Shown here piece by piece: positions 10,500 to 21,507 of a DNA stretch of 37,657 nucleotides. Position 1 is the first letter of the stretch. The number at the start of each line of letters is the position of its first letter. The notes beneath the pieces were generated by a model that did no database searches, had not been told where the DNA came from, and worked only from the letters and a program-made list of their open reading frames with translations. Origin of the DNA: Gnetum montanum. Taxonomy: Eukaryota > Streptophyta > Gnetopsida > Gnetales > Gnetaceae. The position numbers and the translations under genes are program-made. The DNA is taken from contig MNCI01004885.1 in assembly GCA_015680685.1 (NCBI GenBank), positions 64,001-101,657 of the forward strand. The letters are read 5' to 3'.

Positions 10500-11196
10500 T
10501 GTCTTTGTTGCAACCACCAGTGAGCATCTTGCTCATGTGCATCATCTAACCTCTGCTGAATTTGCTCCTCCACTTCCCACTCTCTTGCTGTTGCTTGGCT
10601 TCCTTACACCATTCCATCTCATACGCCTCCTTCATTTATTGTTGAATTTCAATCCTTAGCTCTACCTCAAGCCTTTCACGAGTTGTGGCCTCTACTAGGT
10701 CTTGTCAATGGCCCTCCTTTTGAGTTGCATCTTGTACCTGGCATTCAAGTTCATCTAGCTGTGTTTGGAAAAATGCCTCCCACTCCTCCCATTGATGCTC
10801 CTAGCGAGCTCTCTTAGCCTTAGCCTTGGACTTCTCTTCTGTCGCCAAAACCTCCTCTAGATGAGGCATTGTAGCCTCTAAGCTTCCACCACCATCATAG
10901 GTCCCTTGAGATTGCTACTACTGCAAAATCCCCAATTCCCCTTGCATCTTGGACAAGCCCACTTCCTTTGTGCCTTCTCGGCAAAGCATCTTCCCATTCC
11001 CCTCGTTCGAGTCACTAGACAATTCAACAATCGTCAGTGGCTCACTCCTGGTCGGTTGCCTATTGTACACTGTTTGAAAGGTGGTGCATCTTGTCCTAAG
11101 ACAGGATGAGTGCATCCCTTCCCAGAGAGCCAAAATCAAGCTAGTGTTTGCCCTGGCTTCCTCAATGCAACATATCTTGAAAAAACTAGGGAGCAT
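10500..11196 (-). pseudogene. LINE-B coiled-coil region after zf-RVT
   Basis: From 11196 the minus strand is open to 10918 and then continues in the same frame to about 10600, interrupted only by several stop codons, most of which are TAG, TAA or TGA where Gln or Arg codons (CAG, CAA, CGA) would fit. Segments read SLILALWEGMHSS, then TIVELSSDSNEG, MPHLEEVLATEEKSKAKAKR, WEEWEAFFQTQLDELECQ and RERLEVELRIEIQ. The last three are heptad-rich and charged, typical of a coiled coil. No frameshift is needed over roughly 200 codons, so an ancestral coding sequence is likely. It follows the zf-RVT with about 500 bp between, in the place where some plant LINEs carry RNase H. Function unknown. Confidence 0.6.
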
Positions 11197-11699
11197 TCAT
11201 CATATTCCCCAAATGAAGGTAGCACATTAGACTAAAATGTAGCCCTTGCAGCTTTGAAACATTTCCTAATTGGACAAAGAACCTCTTGATGAGATCAGCG
11301 GTAGCCTACCACAGACCTAGCAGGGACGACCTCAAGACTTGCCCACTCCCCGTCCTTGGAATAGGCCCAAAGAAGAAAATCCCGACATCTTGAATTAGAA
11401 TAATCTCACTTGTTGTAGGGATGCCCAAACAAGTTGCCATGGAAAGTTTAGTGAGTTGAATCTCCTCCCCTCGGAACAAAGTGTGGTTGCCTACCCTATT
11501 AGCAAAAAAACTTTCATCTTCAAGATTCGGTTCCCTGTGAAGCTTGGGCGAGAACACATCCCACCCAATTCACCTCACCAGCCACCACAACTCCTCATTT
11601 TATTGGTAACCTTCACATGGGGGTCCAAAAGTTGGTGTAGCCCCCATGGTGACCCACACTTCCCTTCAAAAACACATCCCTTCCATTGCAATCTGGGCT

Positions 11700-12905
11700 G
11701 GAGGTGGCAACAACTATCCTTTGAAAATGTAGAAATTCCAAGCCCTCCATTGGGATGACAAAATCGTTGCAACTCTGGAATTTCCGTCCAGTTGTAAACA
11801 TCTGAGGTTAGTCACACGAAGCACTTTGATAGAGAAAGGGCATTGGCATACAATGTGCATCACCATCTCAATGGTTGCCATGCACAGTGAGCACGTGTCC
11901 ACAAATTTGACCCCCCCTACCTTGAAGCACCGCCCTAACTAGCATCACCCTATGCTTAATCAACCAAATAAACATCTTTATTTTCTTAGGAAATATCCCT
12001 TTCCATAGGCCCCTCCATCCCAGACACATGAGGTATCAGCTCATGATTAGTTGTTTTAGGTTGCCCCCTCTAGCCCTAATTGGTGCATGTGATTAGCATG
12101 CCTACATAGTGCTTGCCACACATATGAATAATTTCTTCTATCTTCTCATCTTTGATATTTAGTCCGCATAATGACAATCCATCGCACCATGAATGGATCT
12201 CCCAGAAACCTATGAAATAGACGTTGGAAGCTCATATCAATCATGCCATGAAACTGGCAAATCCCCAAACTCCTTTGCCTGCTTTAGCTTGGCAACAATC
12301 TCCTAGTTTACTAGTGCATAAAGCCATCTCCTTTGCCCCCACTCCAAGTAAATCTTTGGATGATTTGATCAAAAGGGAATGGGGAGGGGAAGGGGGTGTG
12401 TGGTGGGGACACCGTTGAAGTTACATATCTAGCCATAGCCCCCAGCATTGATGATGCAAGTAAGGCTTGACTTGCACGAGTTAAGAAACGGTAGGTAGGT
12501 CCAATGATTGATGCGCTAGTGGAGTTTTTCAATTAACCATGCCCAAGATCTTGCCCTGTGCCATCAATTAAGTGGCAACCTTAGATAAATGTCTTTGCAA
12601 GAGCTCGGGAGAATCCCCAGCTCTTGAGTAATTGACCCCTAAACTCGACAATCAATATTAAGCAAATGGATCATGGACTTCACCCTATTAATATTCAGCC
12701 CAAGCTCCCATGCCACATGTTGAAGTGTTCTATTAACAGCCTACACTTGAGGGACAACTACCTTTGTGTCCCACCAATCTCTAAACCCCCAATCCCCTTC
12801 GAATCATAGTAAGTCTACATCAAGTCCATGACAAGTATAAATAGCAACGGTGACAAAGGGTCCCCCTGTCTCAATTCTCTTCCTGGGAATGAAAATCTCC
12901 CCATC
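11700..12905 (-). pseudogene. LINE-B reverse transcriptase C-terminal half and zf-RVT
   Basis: Near 12895-12825 the minus strand reads GRELRQGDPLSPLLFILVMD, RT motif B, followed soon by a stop. At 12532-12311 it reads LASSMLGAMARYVTST…DQIIQRFTWSGGKG, equivalent to the LINE-A thumb (ATSMLLAIRRYTASV…DQIIRNFIWLGDNG). A Pro/Phe/Ser-rich insertion, caused by a G-rich tract on the plus strand at about 12371-12415, interrupts it. At 11902-11714 it reads CSLCMATIEMVMHIVCQCPF, a clear zf-RVT. Frames differ between blocks. The reading is secure; the copy is non-functional. Confidence 0.8.
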
Positions 12906-12974
12906 TCAACAATATAACATGGAAGAATATGTTCAATTATAATTAAGGTTCATGACTTCATACATACACTAAGC

Positions 12975-13115
12975 GAGGTGTGACTTCTTATTTAAGGCTT
13001 ATGACTTGCATCCTCGAAGTCACAGGTTTGATTCCACTAAATTTGCCAAGGTATACAAGCATTGTACAACATATACTTGAAAAAACCGAAGTGGTCCAAC
13101 AGATCAAGAGGATCT
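12975..13115 (+). repeat. tRNA-like SINE family, copy A
   Basis: The segment begins GAGGTGTGACTTCTTA and contains GGTTTGATTCC at 13025-13035, one base away from the pol III B-box consensus GGTTCGANNCC. It ends with GAAGTGGTCCAACAGATC…GGATCTATGACAC. Copies at 21508 and 23976 share the head, the B-box position and the tail. The family assignment rests on these three copies. Confidence 0.55.
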
Positions 13116-14968
13116 ATGACACAATAAAACAAGGTCAGTTCAAATCAAAGCTATAAAAAAGGTTTGATAATTTTGGTCATATGGATGATATTGCTTTTAT
13201 GTGTAAAAATTGTGGTTCTATACAAACTCTTAACTATGATGATTAAAATAAGATTAATGCTTGGTCTTGTTAAAAAAGTTTTGATAAGGAAATTGAGCAG
13301 GTAGTAATAGGAGAATGAAGAAAAATGGAGTAATGAAAATAATGCAAGGAGTGGTCTAGGGTTCTATCATAAAGGACATAAACAAATAGAGACATCACAT
13401 ATACAACCTAATGAAAGAGAATCTATGGATGAGGATGTGCTTCATCAAACTCCATTAATATTCTCTTCTCACTAGTAGGCAAGGTAAGTCAAGGTAAGTT
13501 GTTTTTCTCATCTCTTTGCTTGCTAGGTAATTGGAACATGATTTGGAAAGTTCAAAATAAGTTATGTTTTTGTCTAGATCAAAAATTTTAGAGGATCTCT
13601 TACATTTATTTTTGGATTTGATACAAGTAATTTTATAAAAGTTACTCTCGTTTGAATTCCCCTCTTGCATTCAACAATTTGAAATTCTTGTGATGATATG
13701 TTTTTATAACCTTTAGAAATTTTTATGAATTATGAATGTAGACAAACTTATGAAAATTTCTCTCAATAAAAGATCTTGATCTCCACAATTGGGCTTAATG
13801 TTTATCTATAGTTATAGTGTTGTTTTGTGACTTGCATTTTAGTCTTAAGGCCCAAGGGAAACTACACATGTGTAGAGGGAGCCTATTCCTCATTATCAAT
13901 CATCATCTTGGAGATCACAAATCTTGGGGGAGTCTTCAAAGACCTTAAACTCTGAAACAACAAATTATTTCATAATGAGCAAAGATTCATGACATGCGAA
14001 ATATTCAAGGCAAAAGTAGGATTAACTCTTGATTAAGATGTCTTACAAGTATTTCACTTGACCACTATCTAAAATCTTGTTAAAGCCTACGTAGCTTTAC
14101 TTGATCATATTTACATTAGTAGAGAACTTCAAGAAGTATGTGTATTAATCAACATGTTTTATTTTTTATCAATGGTTGTGGATGTTGCATTGCCTTGAAC
14201 AAACAACAGAATATGCAAGTCTCACTCATAGCTTCCTTATTCTCAAGGAAATTTCCAAATTTCTGTTTAGTATAGTAATGAAAGTTTTAATGAGAATATT
14301 AGATAAGATGCTTATTCCTACTTGTTATGATGATGATCCTTATTGAATTAATTGTAGCTCCTTGTTTTTAACCTTAAAAGAACAGTTCTCAATTTCCACA
14401 ATCATGCCTTAAGTGGAGGATGCAGTACATTCCTTACTACATTTTGAGCAATAATATGATCATTCTATGGGAATGTATCCATGTCTGTTCTTCCTAACTA
14501 ATGAATCTAACATCAATGGTTTTCCTTTGTGAAGTTGTATGGCTATATTTACCTCACCATAAAGATTTGCCCATTTGTTAATGTTTTACAAAGATGGAGA
14601 ATATCTAAACATTCCAAGCACCATGCACTACTAATGACTTATTGTTTTATAGATATGTTGCTTAATTTTCAAAGCTTTTGCTTCACTTCAAGGTTGAATT
14701 TCACTTGGAAGGTTTGGTTCTGCTCTTGCTAAATTTCGGGCACCTCTTCATGGAACTGATAAATACATACTATATCTTTTTAGGGTTATGTGTGATACTT
14801 GGCTTTCGATATTATCTGGATATTATTGTTCTTTTATATCTTTTCTAATCAAGTTTGAGCACTTTATCCTTTTTGTTGCTATTCAAAAATGGGGATAGTA
14901 GTATGGTTATATTTGTATGATTACTAACCCATTTTCTTAAGTTTTGAACATCACCAAAAGGGGAAGCT
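13116..14968 (+). mobile_element. Internal remnant of a plus-strand SIRE-like Copia element
   Basis: The right edge carries ACATCACCAAAAGGGGAAGCT (14948-14968), the characteristic polypurine region before the 3' LTR of SIRE/Maximus Copia elements. Upstream I see no recognisable pol motif. The stretch is AT-rich with short open frames only. SIRE elements have a long 3' region between pol and the LTR, which would fit, but assignment of the left part is weak. Confidence 0.4.
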
Positions 14969-15489
14969 TGTGGACCCTTTAGTGTGTTTTAGTATGTGTC
15001 AAAATGTTAAGTAAAATGGAGTCAAAGGTTGTTTGCATGGTTGTATAGTTAGTGTTTGTAGGACTATGTACACAGGAAACCAATATGAGCTAAAGAGGAT
15101 AAGGAACAAACTATTTAGAGCTCAAAGGAGGAGATTACCCACATTATCTTCAAACGAACATTCAGAGAATGTGGACAAGGACTAGATACTAAAAAGCAAA
15201 GTTATCATCATTAAAGCATGCAGAAGATCAAGGCTATGTGCAAGGAACAATGGATTCATCATGCAAAAGAAGATGAAGAAAGACGTCTCTGAGAAAGACT
15301 AGACGTCTTGGTAGAATTGAAGTGGTTTCAGGTAAAGATGTCTTCAAGAAACAATAGATGTTTTTCCTCAGACAAAGATGTCTTCTAGAGTGGGAGATTT
15401 CAGAAAGATGTCTTTTACTGAACAAAGACATTTTCCCAGAATGGAAGGAAATTTCAGAGAGACGTCTCGGGCATGAGAAAGACATCTTC
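14969..15489 (+). mobile_element. 3' LTR fragment, SIRE-like Copia, broken by LINE-C
   Basis: It starts TGTGGACCCTTTAG directly after the polypurine tract and aligns at its start with the minus-strand LTR at 8542. Its right part, 15281-15488, carries repeated GACGTCT / GATGTCT motifs. It stops abruptly at about 15489, where LINE coding sequence begins. The remaining U3, TATA, R and U5 known from the other copy are not found on the far side of LINE-C. Confidence 0.65.
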
Positions 15490-18400
15490 CATGACTATTA
15501 GTGATCTTTGGCTAGCCATTGCACATTCTCTTCCTTCTATCCCTTGGATCTTCGGTGGTGATTTTAACATGACGAAATTCTCTCATGCTAAGCTGGGGGG
15601 AATTTTTTTCCAACTCCCTCTTTGTGAGTATCAATCATGGTCAAACTTTAAGAAATGATTCTATCTCTTAGATGGTGTTGAGGTTACTGCTAGTGGTCCT
15701 CTTCATTGATTCACCTAGAGTAACCTTCATCTAGGGCAAGCTCATATTTACAGTTGATTAGATAGGTTTTATTTCTCCAGTCTTTCCTTCTCGAAGGCTT
15801 CTTTTGCTACTATTGTTCATCAACATGTAACCTTATTAAACCATTACCCCATTGCTATATCTATGTAGATTCATGGTAGTCACCACGGGCATAACTTCCA
15901 TTTTTTCTGATTACACTATAACTATTTCTCTTCTCCTCCCACTTAACAACTTGTTTCAAACCTTTGAAATGGAGAATCTAGACCTCTTGGTCAGGTGGGA
16001 TGGATCTAGTGGTGGCTGCTTGCTACTAGTGGGGTGAGGAATTTTTCTTGCTTTTATGGTAAGGAAGTGGCCTCTCATGCTAGATAAAACTATAACATCT
16101 GTTCCACTATTGATCATAATATGAAGAGATTAGCTCAAAATCCCTTTAATACTCAAGTTCATGAGGAGTTAGAGTCCGCTTAGCTTTCCAACATTGGGAC
16201 ATATATATGGCACAAAGTGCCTTAATCAAGAGTAGACTTACTTGGTTAAATATTTAAGATGAGCATTATAAGAAAATTTTCAAGTATCTTAATAACTCTT
16301 CTCCTTCACCTTCTCTAGACAAACTTTTTACAGATGGTACCACCATCACTAAGCACAATAGTCTCCTTTCCTATATTAAGGAGTATTTCGAAGCCTTATT
16401 TATTGCTACCTTGATGGATCTCTCATCATTCGAGGTTGCTATGCTAAATTATCCTAGGTTAGTTAATTCTACCATGCTGCAAATTTTTAGAAGCTGATAT
16501 TACTTAGGTTTAACTTCAATAGGCTTGTTTTAAACAGAGCCTTGGGAAGGTCCTCGGTCATGATGGTTTTCCTACTGAATTTTTTTAGAATCATTGGGAT
16601 CTAGTTGATAATGATCAAATTTAAATCTAGGGATTGTTTGTCTTCTTCTTAAATCAAGGGATCCTACTTGTATCTCCAATTGATGATCCATTACTCTTAT
16701 TAACATGGTCTACAAAATATGGGCCAAGTGCTTAGCCTTACGTTTGAAGAAAATTCTTTGTCATATTATTTCTCCCTAGTAAACTAGCTTTGTCTTGGGC
16801 TGATACATTTTAAATAATGTGGTCATTGCTTGTGAAGGTCTTCAGTGTATAGAGGATGATGGCCAAGATATCCTTTTGATGAAGCTTGATTATGCAAAAG
16901 CCTACGACAATATTAAGTGGGACTTTATTATCTAGACCATGACTAAATTGGGTTTTGATCCTAAGTTTCTTCATATGATGAAATGTTTACTCTCAGATAC
17001 TACTGCGAGAATAACTACTATCTTTTGTATCACTACTCTTTTCTCTATTCATAGGTTAGTGAGGTAAGGATGTCCTTTTCTCTCTTATGTCTTCATGATC
17101 AGTGTTGACTTTCTTTGTCAGCAATTAAACTTTGATATTTAGAATGAGGTTCTCTCCAAGGTTCATCTCTCTTCCCCTCAATATCAGCTGCTTAATATGC
17201 ATTTCATTGACGAATCCTTTTTCCTCATTCAAAACATTGTTGCTAATGTGCATCGTCTCTTATCTGGGATGGAGTAATATTGCTCTCTCTCAGCTCCACT
17301 CTTAATTGGAGTAAATCTTCCATTTATAGTTTCAAAAATAACTATAGTCATTTGCCCATCGATAATTGGAAGCTTATTTAAGACCAAGATATCATGAAGA
17401 TTTTGGGAATTCCCTTCTAGTTTAGAGGTCCTACTTTAGTTCTCTAGGAGCAAGTAATTTCTTGGATTCAAAGGAAAATTGAAAAGTGGAAAACTAAACC
17501 ACTCACCCTTGTGGGCAAGTACCTTGTTTGTAAATTTATTTGTGCTTCTACTTATGTGTATTATTCCTTGTGCTAGGCTCCCTTCCATGCTACCTATCAG
17601 AAGCTAGAGTGATTATTTCGAGACTTTATGTGGTCATCTAAAGACTCTCAAGAAGGTTTTCATTGTGTTGCTTAGAATATTGTTATTCTTCCCTGGAATA
17701 AAGGTGGTTTATTTCTTTTTAATTCTTTCAAATAAGGGCTTACTTTTGCCGCCAAGTTGTTGGTTCAGCATCTGGATGCCCCTAACATTATTGGGAGTCT
17801 CCTCCAACCAAGACTCCAACAAGCGTTTCCCAAAAATAAGCCCTTTTGGAAAGGTATCCATCCTATTAACTGGATCCTCTCTCCCCATACTATCACCATT
17901 TTCGAATCCCATGTCTTCAAAAGCATTTGGAGGGCTTGACAGACGTTACATCATTATATAAATTGGACTAATGTTAAGCTCAATCCTACTCTTCTTTCTA
18001 AGCTTTGCCCCTGGTGGTTACCCTGGTCACTTGCTCCTCTTGCCACTACGAATGCTAGGGTTTCCACTACTTGGTATCGGAAGGGGGTTATTTTCCTTAG
18101 TTGTCTTTGTCTCGCAGATTAATGGATTTTTTGGAAAGTGTTTGAAAATTTGTATGGGGCTTCCAAAATAATGCACCATTGCTTAGATCGAGTTTATAAT
18201 TTCATTCATCAATACTTGCAATTGGATGTTTCAGTTCAAAGTATTTTTCATGGTCTTTAGTAGACTAATGGGTTGAAACTTCTGCCTTATAAGCTGCATG
18301 TCCTCTTTCAACTGTTGTATGATTCCTCACTGGTAGTTCAATGCTATAACAAATCTTGGCACAAACAAGATTCCAAGCTATTATGGATCTCCCTATTCAA

Positions 18401-18600
18401 GTGAATTTGAAACCTTCCAACTCTTCCTAAAATTCAACAATTTCTTTGGTGTTTTCTTCATCAAGGCTTACCCATCAACAAATGCCTAGAATACATTGGA
18501 ATTCATAAACCTAAGTGCCCTCTCTATGGTGAAATTAAAGATTTTGTCCATGTTTTTTAGCTTTGTGCCTTTGCTCAGCATGTGTGGGGATGGGCCTCTT
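15490..18600 (+). pseudogene. LINE-C ORF2 pseudogene
   Basis: The endonuclease part reads PWIFGGDFNMTKFSHAKLGG (about 15538-15600). RT blocks follow: GKVLGHDGFPTEFF near 16543, motif A LMKLDYAKAYDNIKWDFI near 16876-16930, and motif B as R-stop-GCPFLSYVF near 17062, where CAA for Gln has become TAA. The catalytic box reads HFIDESFFL near 17200, so the usual FADD has become FIDE and the second Asp is Glu. The zf-RVT at 18516-18587 reads CPLYGEIKDFVHVF-stop-LCAFAQHVW, with one zinc Cys changed to Tyr. Many stops and frame changes make it non-functional. Family identity is firm. Confidence 0.85.
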
Positions 18601-19138
18601 AAGTTATCCCTTCGTGCAAGCTTTCTTAAGATGACATTATGTTTGGCTTTTTGTCTACCACTTTCACGAACTTCAAATTTCTTTGGAAGGTCATTAGGTC
18701 CATTGTTCTATATTATTATACATGGAAGCACAGGTGTACTATAATTTTTTAGAGGATTGATTATTCAAACATTTATCATCAAATTATTATGGAGAAATTA
18801 CGGATCCTACGCCTTGTTTACTTCCAAATTATATCTCATCCTTCAAAGCTCAAGTTGGACACTAATTAGCTGTTTCATTGGTTGCAGCCTTGTGAATCCC
18901 AACAATCTTCCTCAACATGATTTACTTCTCATGAGTATTTTTTCATAATTTTGGGTGTTTTTTTGCTCCATTTGATTTTCTACCACTCTTATTTACTCTC
19001 CTTTTGAGTGGATCCTCAAAAGATGGTTAATCTCCATATTGTTTTCCTCCACTTTGAGATTGAGATTGGTTGTTTGTAAAGATGTTCCCTTATGTAACAT
19101 CCCCAATTCCCTAAGTTCCCCTTTCCTTTCTCTATCTA

Positions 19139-19234
19139 GTTTACATGTCTTTCTCTATCTAGTTTACATGTCTTGAAGCTGAATTAGTTTACATGTCTTT
19201 CTCTATCTAGTTTACATGTCTTGAAGCTGAATTT
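19139..19234. repeat. 48-bp tandem duplication upstream of the UGT
   Basis: A 48-bp unit (GTTTACATGTC, then TTTCTCTATCTAGTTTACATGTC, then TTGAAGCTGAATT plus one base) at 19139-19186 is repeated at 19187-19234 with only the last base different. An extra copy of the 23-bp inner module overlaps the left end (19127-19149). It lies 165-260 bp before the UGT start codon, so it could influence the promoter. Confidence 0.9.
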
Positions 19235-19250
19235 GTATTTTATGCCTTTT

Positions 19251-19262
19251 TTCTATTAATAA
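19251..19262 (+). promoter_or_regulatory. Possible TATA-like element of the UGT gene
   Basis: TTCTATTAATAAAACC lies about 140 bp before the chosen ATG, a plausible position for a plant TATA-like element, but the same string could be the tail of LINE-C. No other candidate stands out between it and the ATG. Confidence 0.25.
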
Positions 19263-19398
19263 AACCTGCTTTGTGTATTTTCGGGGACGCACCCTGCAAA
19301 TTTTATTTCGGTTGCAAAACTGTTTTAAAAACCCGAACACTTGTGGTGAATTGCAACAATCCACACCCACGCTATCCCATAAGTCTCTCACAGCAATA

Positions 19399-21019
19399 AT
19401 GGAAATGCAGAGAAAGAACAAACCGCATGTGGTAGCGTTTCCAGCTCCTTTACAGGGTCACATTAATCCGATGCTTCAGCTGGTGCGAAAGATTGCAGAG
19501 GCAGGCGTAGTCGTCACATTGGTAAACATAAAAGCAGCCCACGCAGAGTTGCTGAAAGCCAACGGCGGAAGAGACCCAATTCTGGAGAGCAGAGACGCGC
19601 TAGGAATCGATCTCAGATCTGTTCAGATTGCAGACGGACTTTCACCGGAAATGGACAGAAACCTGCACCGACCGGAGCTTATACAATACTTTCACACTAC
19701 CATCGTGGTTGATGTTGAGAATCTTATGCGGCAGCTTGTACAGACATCTCCGCCTGTTTCTTGCCTTCTCATAGACTCTTTTATTAAGTGGGGCGGACCC
19801 GTTGCCAAAAAATTCGGTGTAAGGTTCGCCAGTTTTTTCTCGCAGTCAGTGGCCACCTATTCGCTGTTTCTGCATCATGAACTTCTAGTGCAGAATGGAC
19901 ACTTTCCCTTCCCTCAATCCGGTATTAAGCTTTCATTTTAATTTTTGAGTTTCTTTTTCGGACATTAACGTCTTCTGGATTCATTGTTCTGCCTTTTGAA
20001 ATTCTCCTGTACACTTGTTTGTTATTGCGATAACAGTGGGCTGCAACGAAAAAGTCATAGATTACATTCCGGGGCTCTCAGCAATGGCAATTACAGACCT
20101 GAACTCATTGCTGCAAGAAGCCGATCTGTCCATGCCCATGGTGGAGGTTTTCTTTGACATAATGTTGCAATCAATTCTGGCAAGCGGAACTGCAGACTGG
20201 GTGCTGTCCAACACAGTGGAGGAGCTAGAATCAATCACTGTTTCGGCTTTGCGAGCATTGGGCAAACCCGTAATCTGTATAGGCCCCCTTCTTCCGTCCG
20301 AGTTCGCAGAAAGATTCAGCCCAGGAGCAAACCCAAAAACGGGCTACAATTTCAGAGCAAGCTTTTTGCCAGAATCCGACATCTCGGCATGGCTTGATTC
20401 AAAACCCGCAGAATCTGTGGTCTATATCTCATTTGGCAGCTTTTCCGACTGCAGCAAGGAAGTTCTTGAAGAATTTGCCATGGGCCTGTTGGAGAGCAAG
20501 CAGAGTTTCATCTGGGTCTTGAGACCCAACATTGCAGTGCAGGAAGACGGTCTGCCTGAAGAGTTTATACAACAAAGCAAAAATCAAGGAGTTGTGGTGA
20601 GTTGGTGCAATCAGCTTGGGGTTCTGCGGCATCCTTCTGTGGGAGCCTTTGTGACGCATTGTGGGTGGAATTCTGTGTTGGAAGGGATGTGGATTGGTAT
20701 TCCAATGATAGGTTTTCCACTGAGTGGAGATCAGTATACTAACTGTTGGCTTCTCAGTGAGGTATGGCAGGTGGGGAAGCGTGTGGGCAGAGTGAGTTGC
20801 AGAAGCAGTGGAAATGTCAGAGGTGGGGTAAAGAGAAGTGACGTTGCAGACAGTGTAAGGGAGTTTATGGTAAACAAGGAACAGCGCTTGCAGATAAGGG
20901 AGAGGATTCAGTGGGCTAAAGATGTGGTCAGAAAAGCTGTGACGACTGTGCATGGTTCCTCTAACCAGAATATCAGGGCGTTTGTGGATGATTTATTTGC
21001 AGCTTCTGAACTACAATAA
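19399..21019 (+). CDS. UDP-glycosyltransferase (family 1 GT), two exons, 501 aa
   Basis: Plant UGTs move a sugar, usually glucose, from UDP-sugar to hydroxyl or carboxyl groups of small metabolites in the cytosol. Exon 1 is 19399-19921 and exon 2 is 20037-21019; the join is phase 1 and restores a Val at residue 175. The start is the ATG at 19399 because HVVAFPAPLQGHINPML then sits at residues 10-26, as in other UGTs. An in-frame ATG at 19273 would add 42 unlikely residues. Catalytic His is H21 and its Asp partner is D126 (LLIDSF). Residues 364-407 form a full 44-residue PSPG box beginning WCNQLGVL, containing HCGWNS and ending in Gln; Gln at that position generally favours UDP-glucose. Length is normal. 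No signal peptide or membrane segment is visible. It is the only intact gene here. Acceptor and subfamily are not determined. Confidence 0.93.
19922..20036 (+). other. UGT intron, 115 bp
   Basis: GTATTAAG donor at 19922 and GATAACAG acceptor ending 20036, with a T-rich body. Removing it joins FPQS to VGCNEKVIDYIPG without a frame change. A decayed copy of the same intron, 117 bp with GT and AG kept, occurs in the UGT pseudogene at 30034-30150. Confidence 0.9.
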
Positions 21020-21507
21020 TAAATTTTAAATTTCCAAGGAGTGCGCTGATAGGAGGGTGTTTTAAGCATTGTCATATGATTTTAAGCATGTAATTCAAGT
21101 TGATAGCCTTTGACTTTGACAGATTAGCCATATACCGGATGGCGTCATAGGACTTTTACGTAAACTTATCTGCTTAAGCCCAATATTATCTTATTGTATT
21201 ACCTTATATTATATCTTGTTTTAAAAGAATTATATTTAATGCATTATCTTTTAATATGATAAACTGTATATAATTTTCATTATTTTATTGATAATCTTAT
21301 TAAGGAAAATTACATTATATTTTTCTAGTTTCTTTATTAGTTTCTCTAACATATAAAGACATGATATTAAGTACAGTGATATGGATTAAATGCAACTACG
21401 AATTAATTGTAATCTTGAAGCCATGGTAAGAGGTTTTGCTAATTAATCAACCAATCTCTAAGTCATCCTTTGTAGAATCCTAATGCATAGTTGTAAATAA
21501 TAGTATA
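21020..21507. other. UGT 3' flank, AT-rich, no gene seen
   Basis: AATAAA overlaps the stop codon region (21018-21023), and several TATATT-rich stretches follow, any of which could serve polyadenylation. No coding frame or repeat was recognised. Confidence 0.4.

Larger units (their letters stand above)
9912..12905 (-). mobile_element. LINE-B, 5'-truncated L1-type LINE related to LINE-A
   Basis: The minus strand enters this element in the middle of the RT at about 12905 and ends in an 11-nt poly(A) (T run at 9912-9922) preceded by TTAATATACC…ACTTTTCC, a common plant LINE tail. In order it holds RT motif B, the RT thumb, a zf-RVT domain, a SLILALW segment and a coiled-coil region. No endonuclease or ORF1 is present, so it is 5'-truncated, as often happens during target-primed reverse transcription. 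I looked for a target duplication matching the sequence next to the poly(A) and did not find one near 12900. Confidence 0.8.
15490..19270 (+). mobile_element. LINE-C, L1-type LINE, 5'-truncated in endonuclease
   Basis: Plus-strand LINE beginning inside the endonuclease (WIFGGDFNM) and running through RT and zf-RVT to about 18600, followed by an untranslated-like tail. It differs clearly from LINE-A and LINE-B. The 3' limit is uncertain: coding ends near 18600, and a tail with TTTTTTCTATTAATAAAACC near 19245-19265 resembles plant LINE ends. If that is the true end, the element abuts the UGT 5' leader. No poly(A) or target duplication was found. Confidence 0.7.

Noticed and set aside
19273-19398. 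42-residue N-terminal extension of the UGT from an upstream in-frame ATG
   Set aside because: UGTs begin shortly before the HVV(A)FP segment; the extension lacks targeting features and is better seen as 5' leader.
20429-20953. 174-residue minus-strand ORF opposite UGT exon 2
   Set aside because: Shadow of the UGT coding frame; no domain or conservation pattern of its own.
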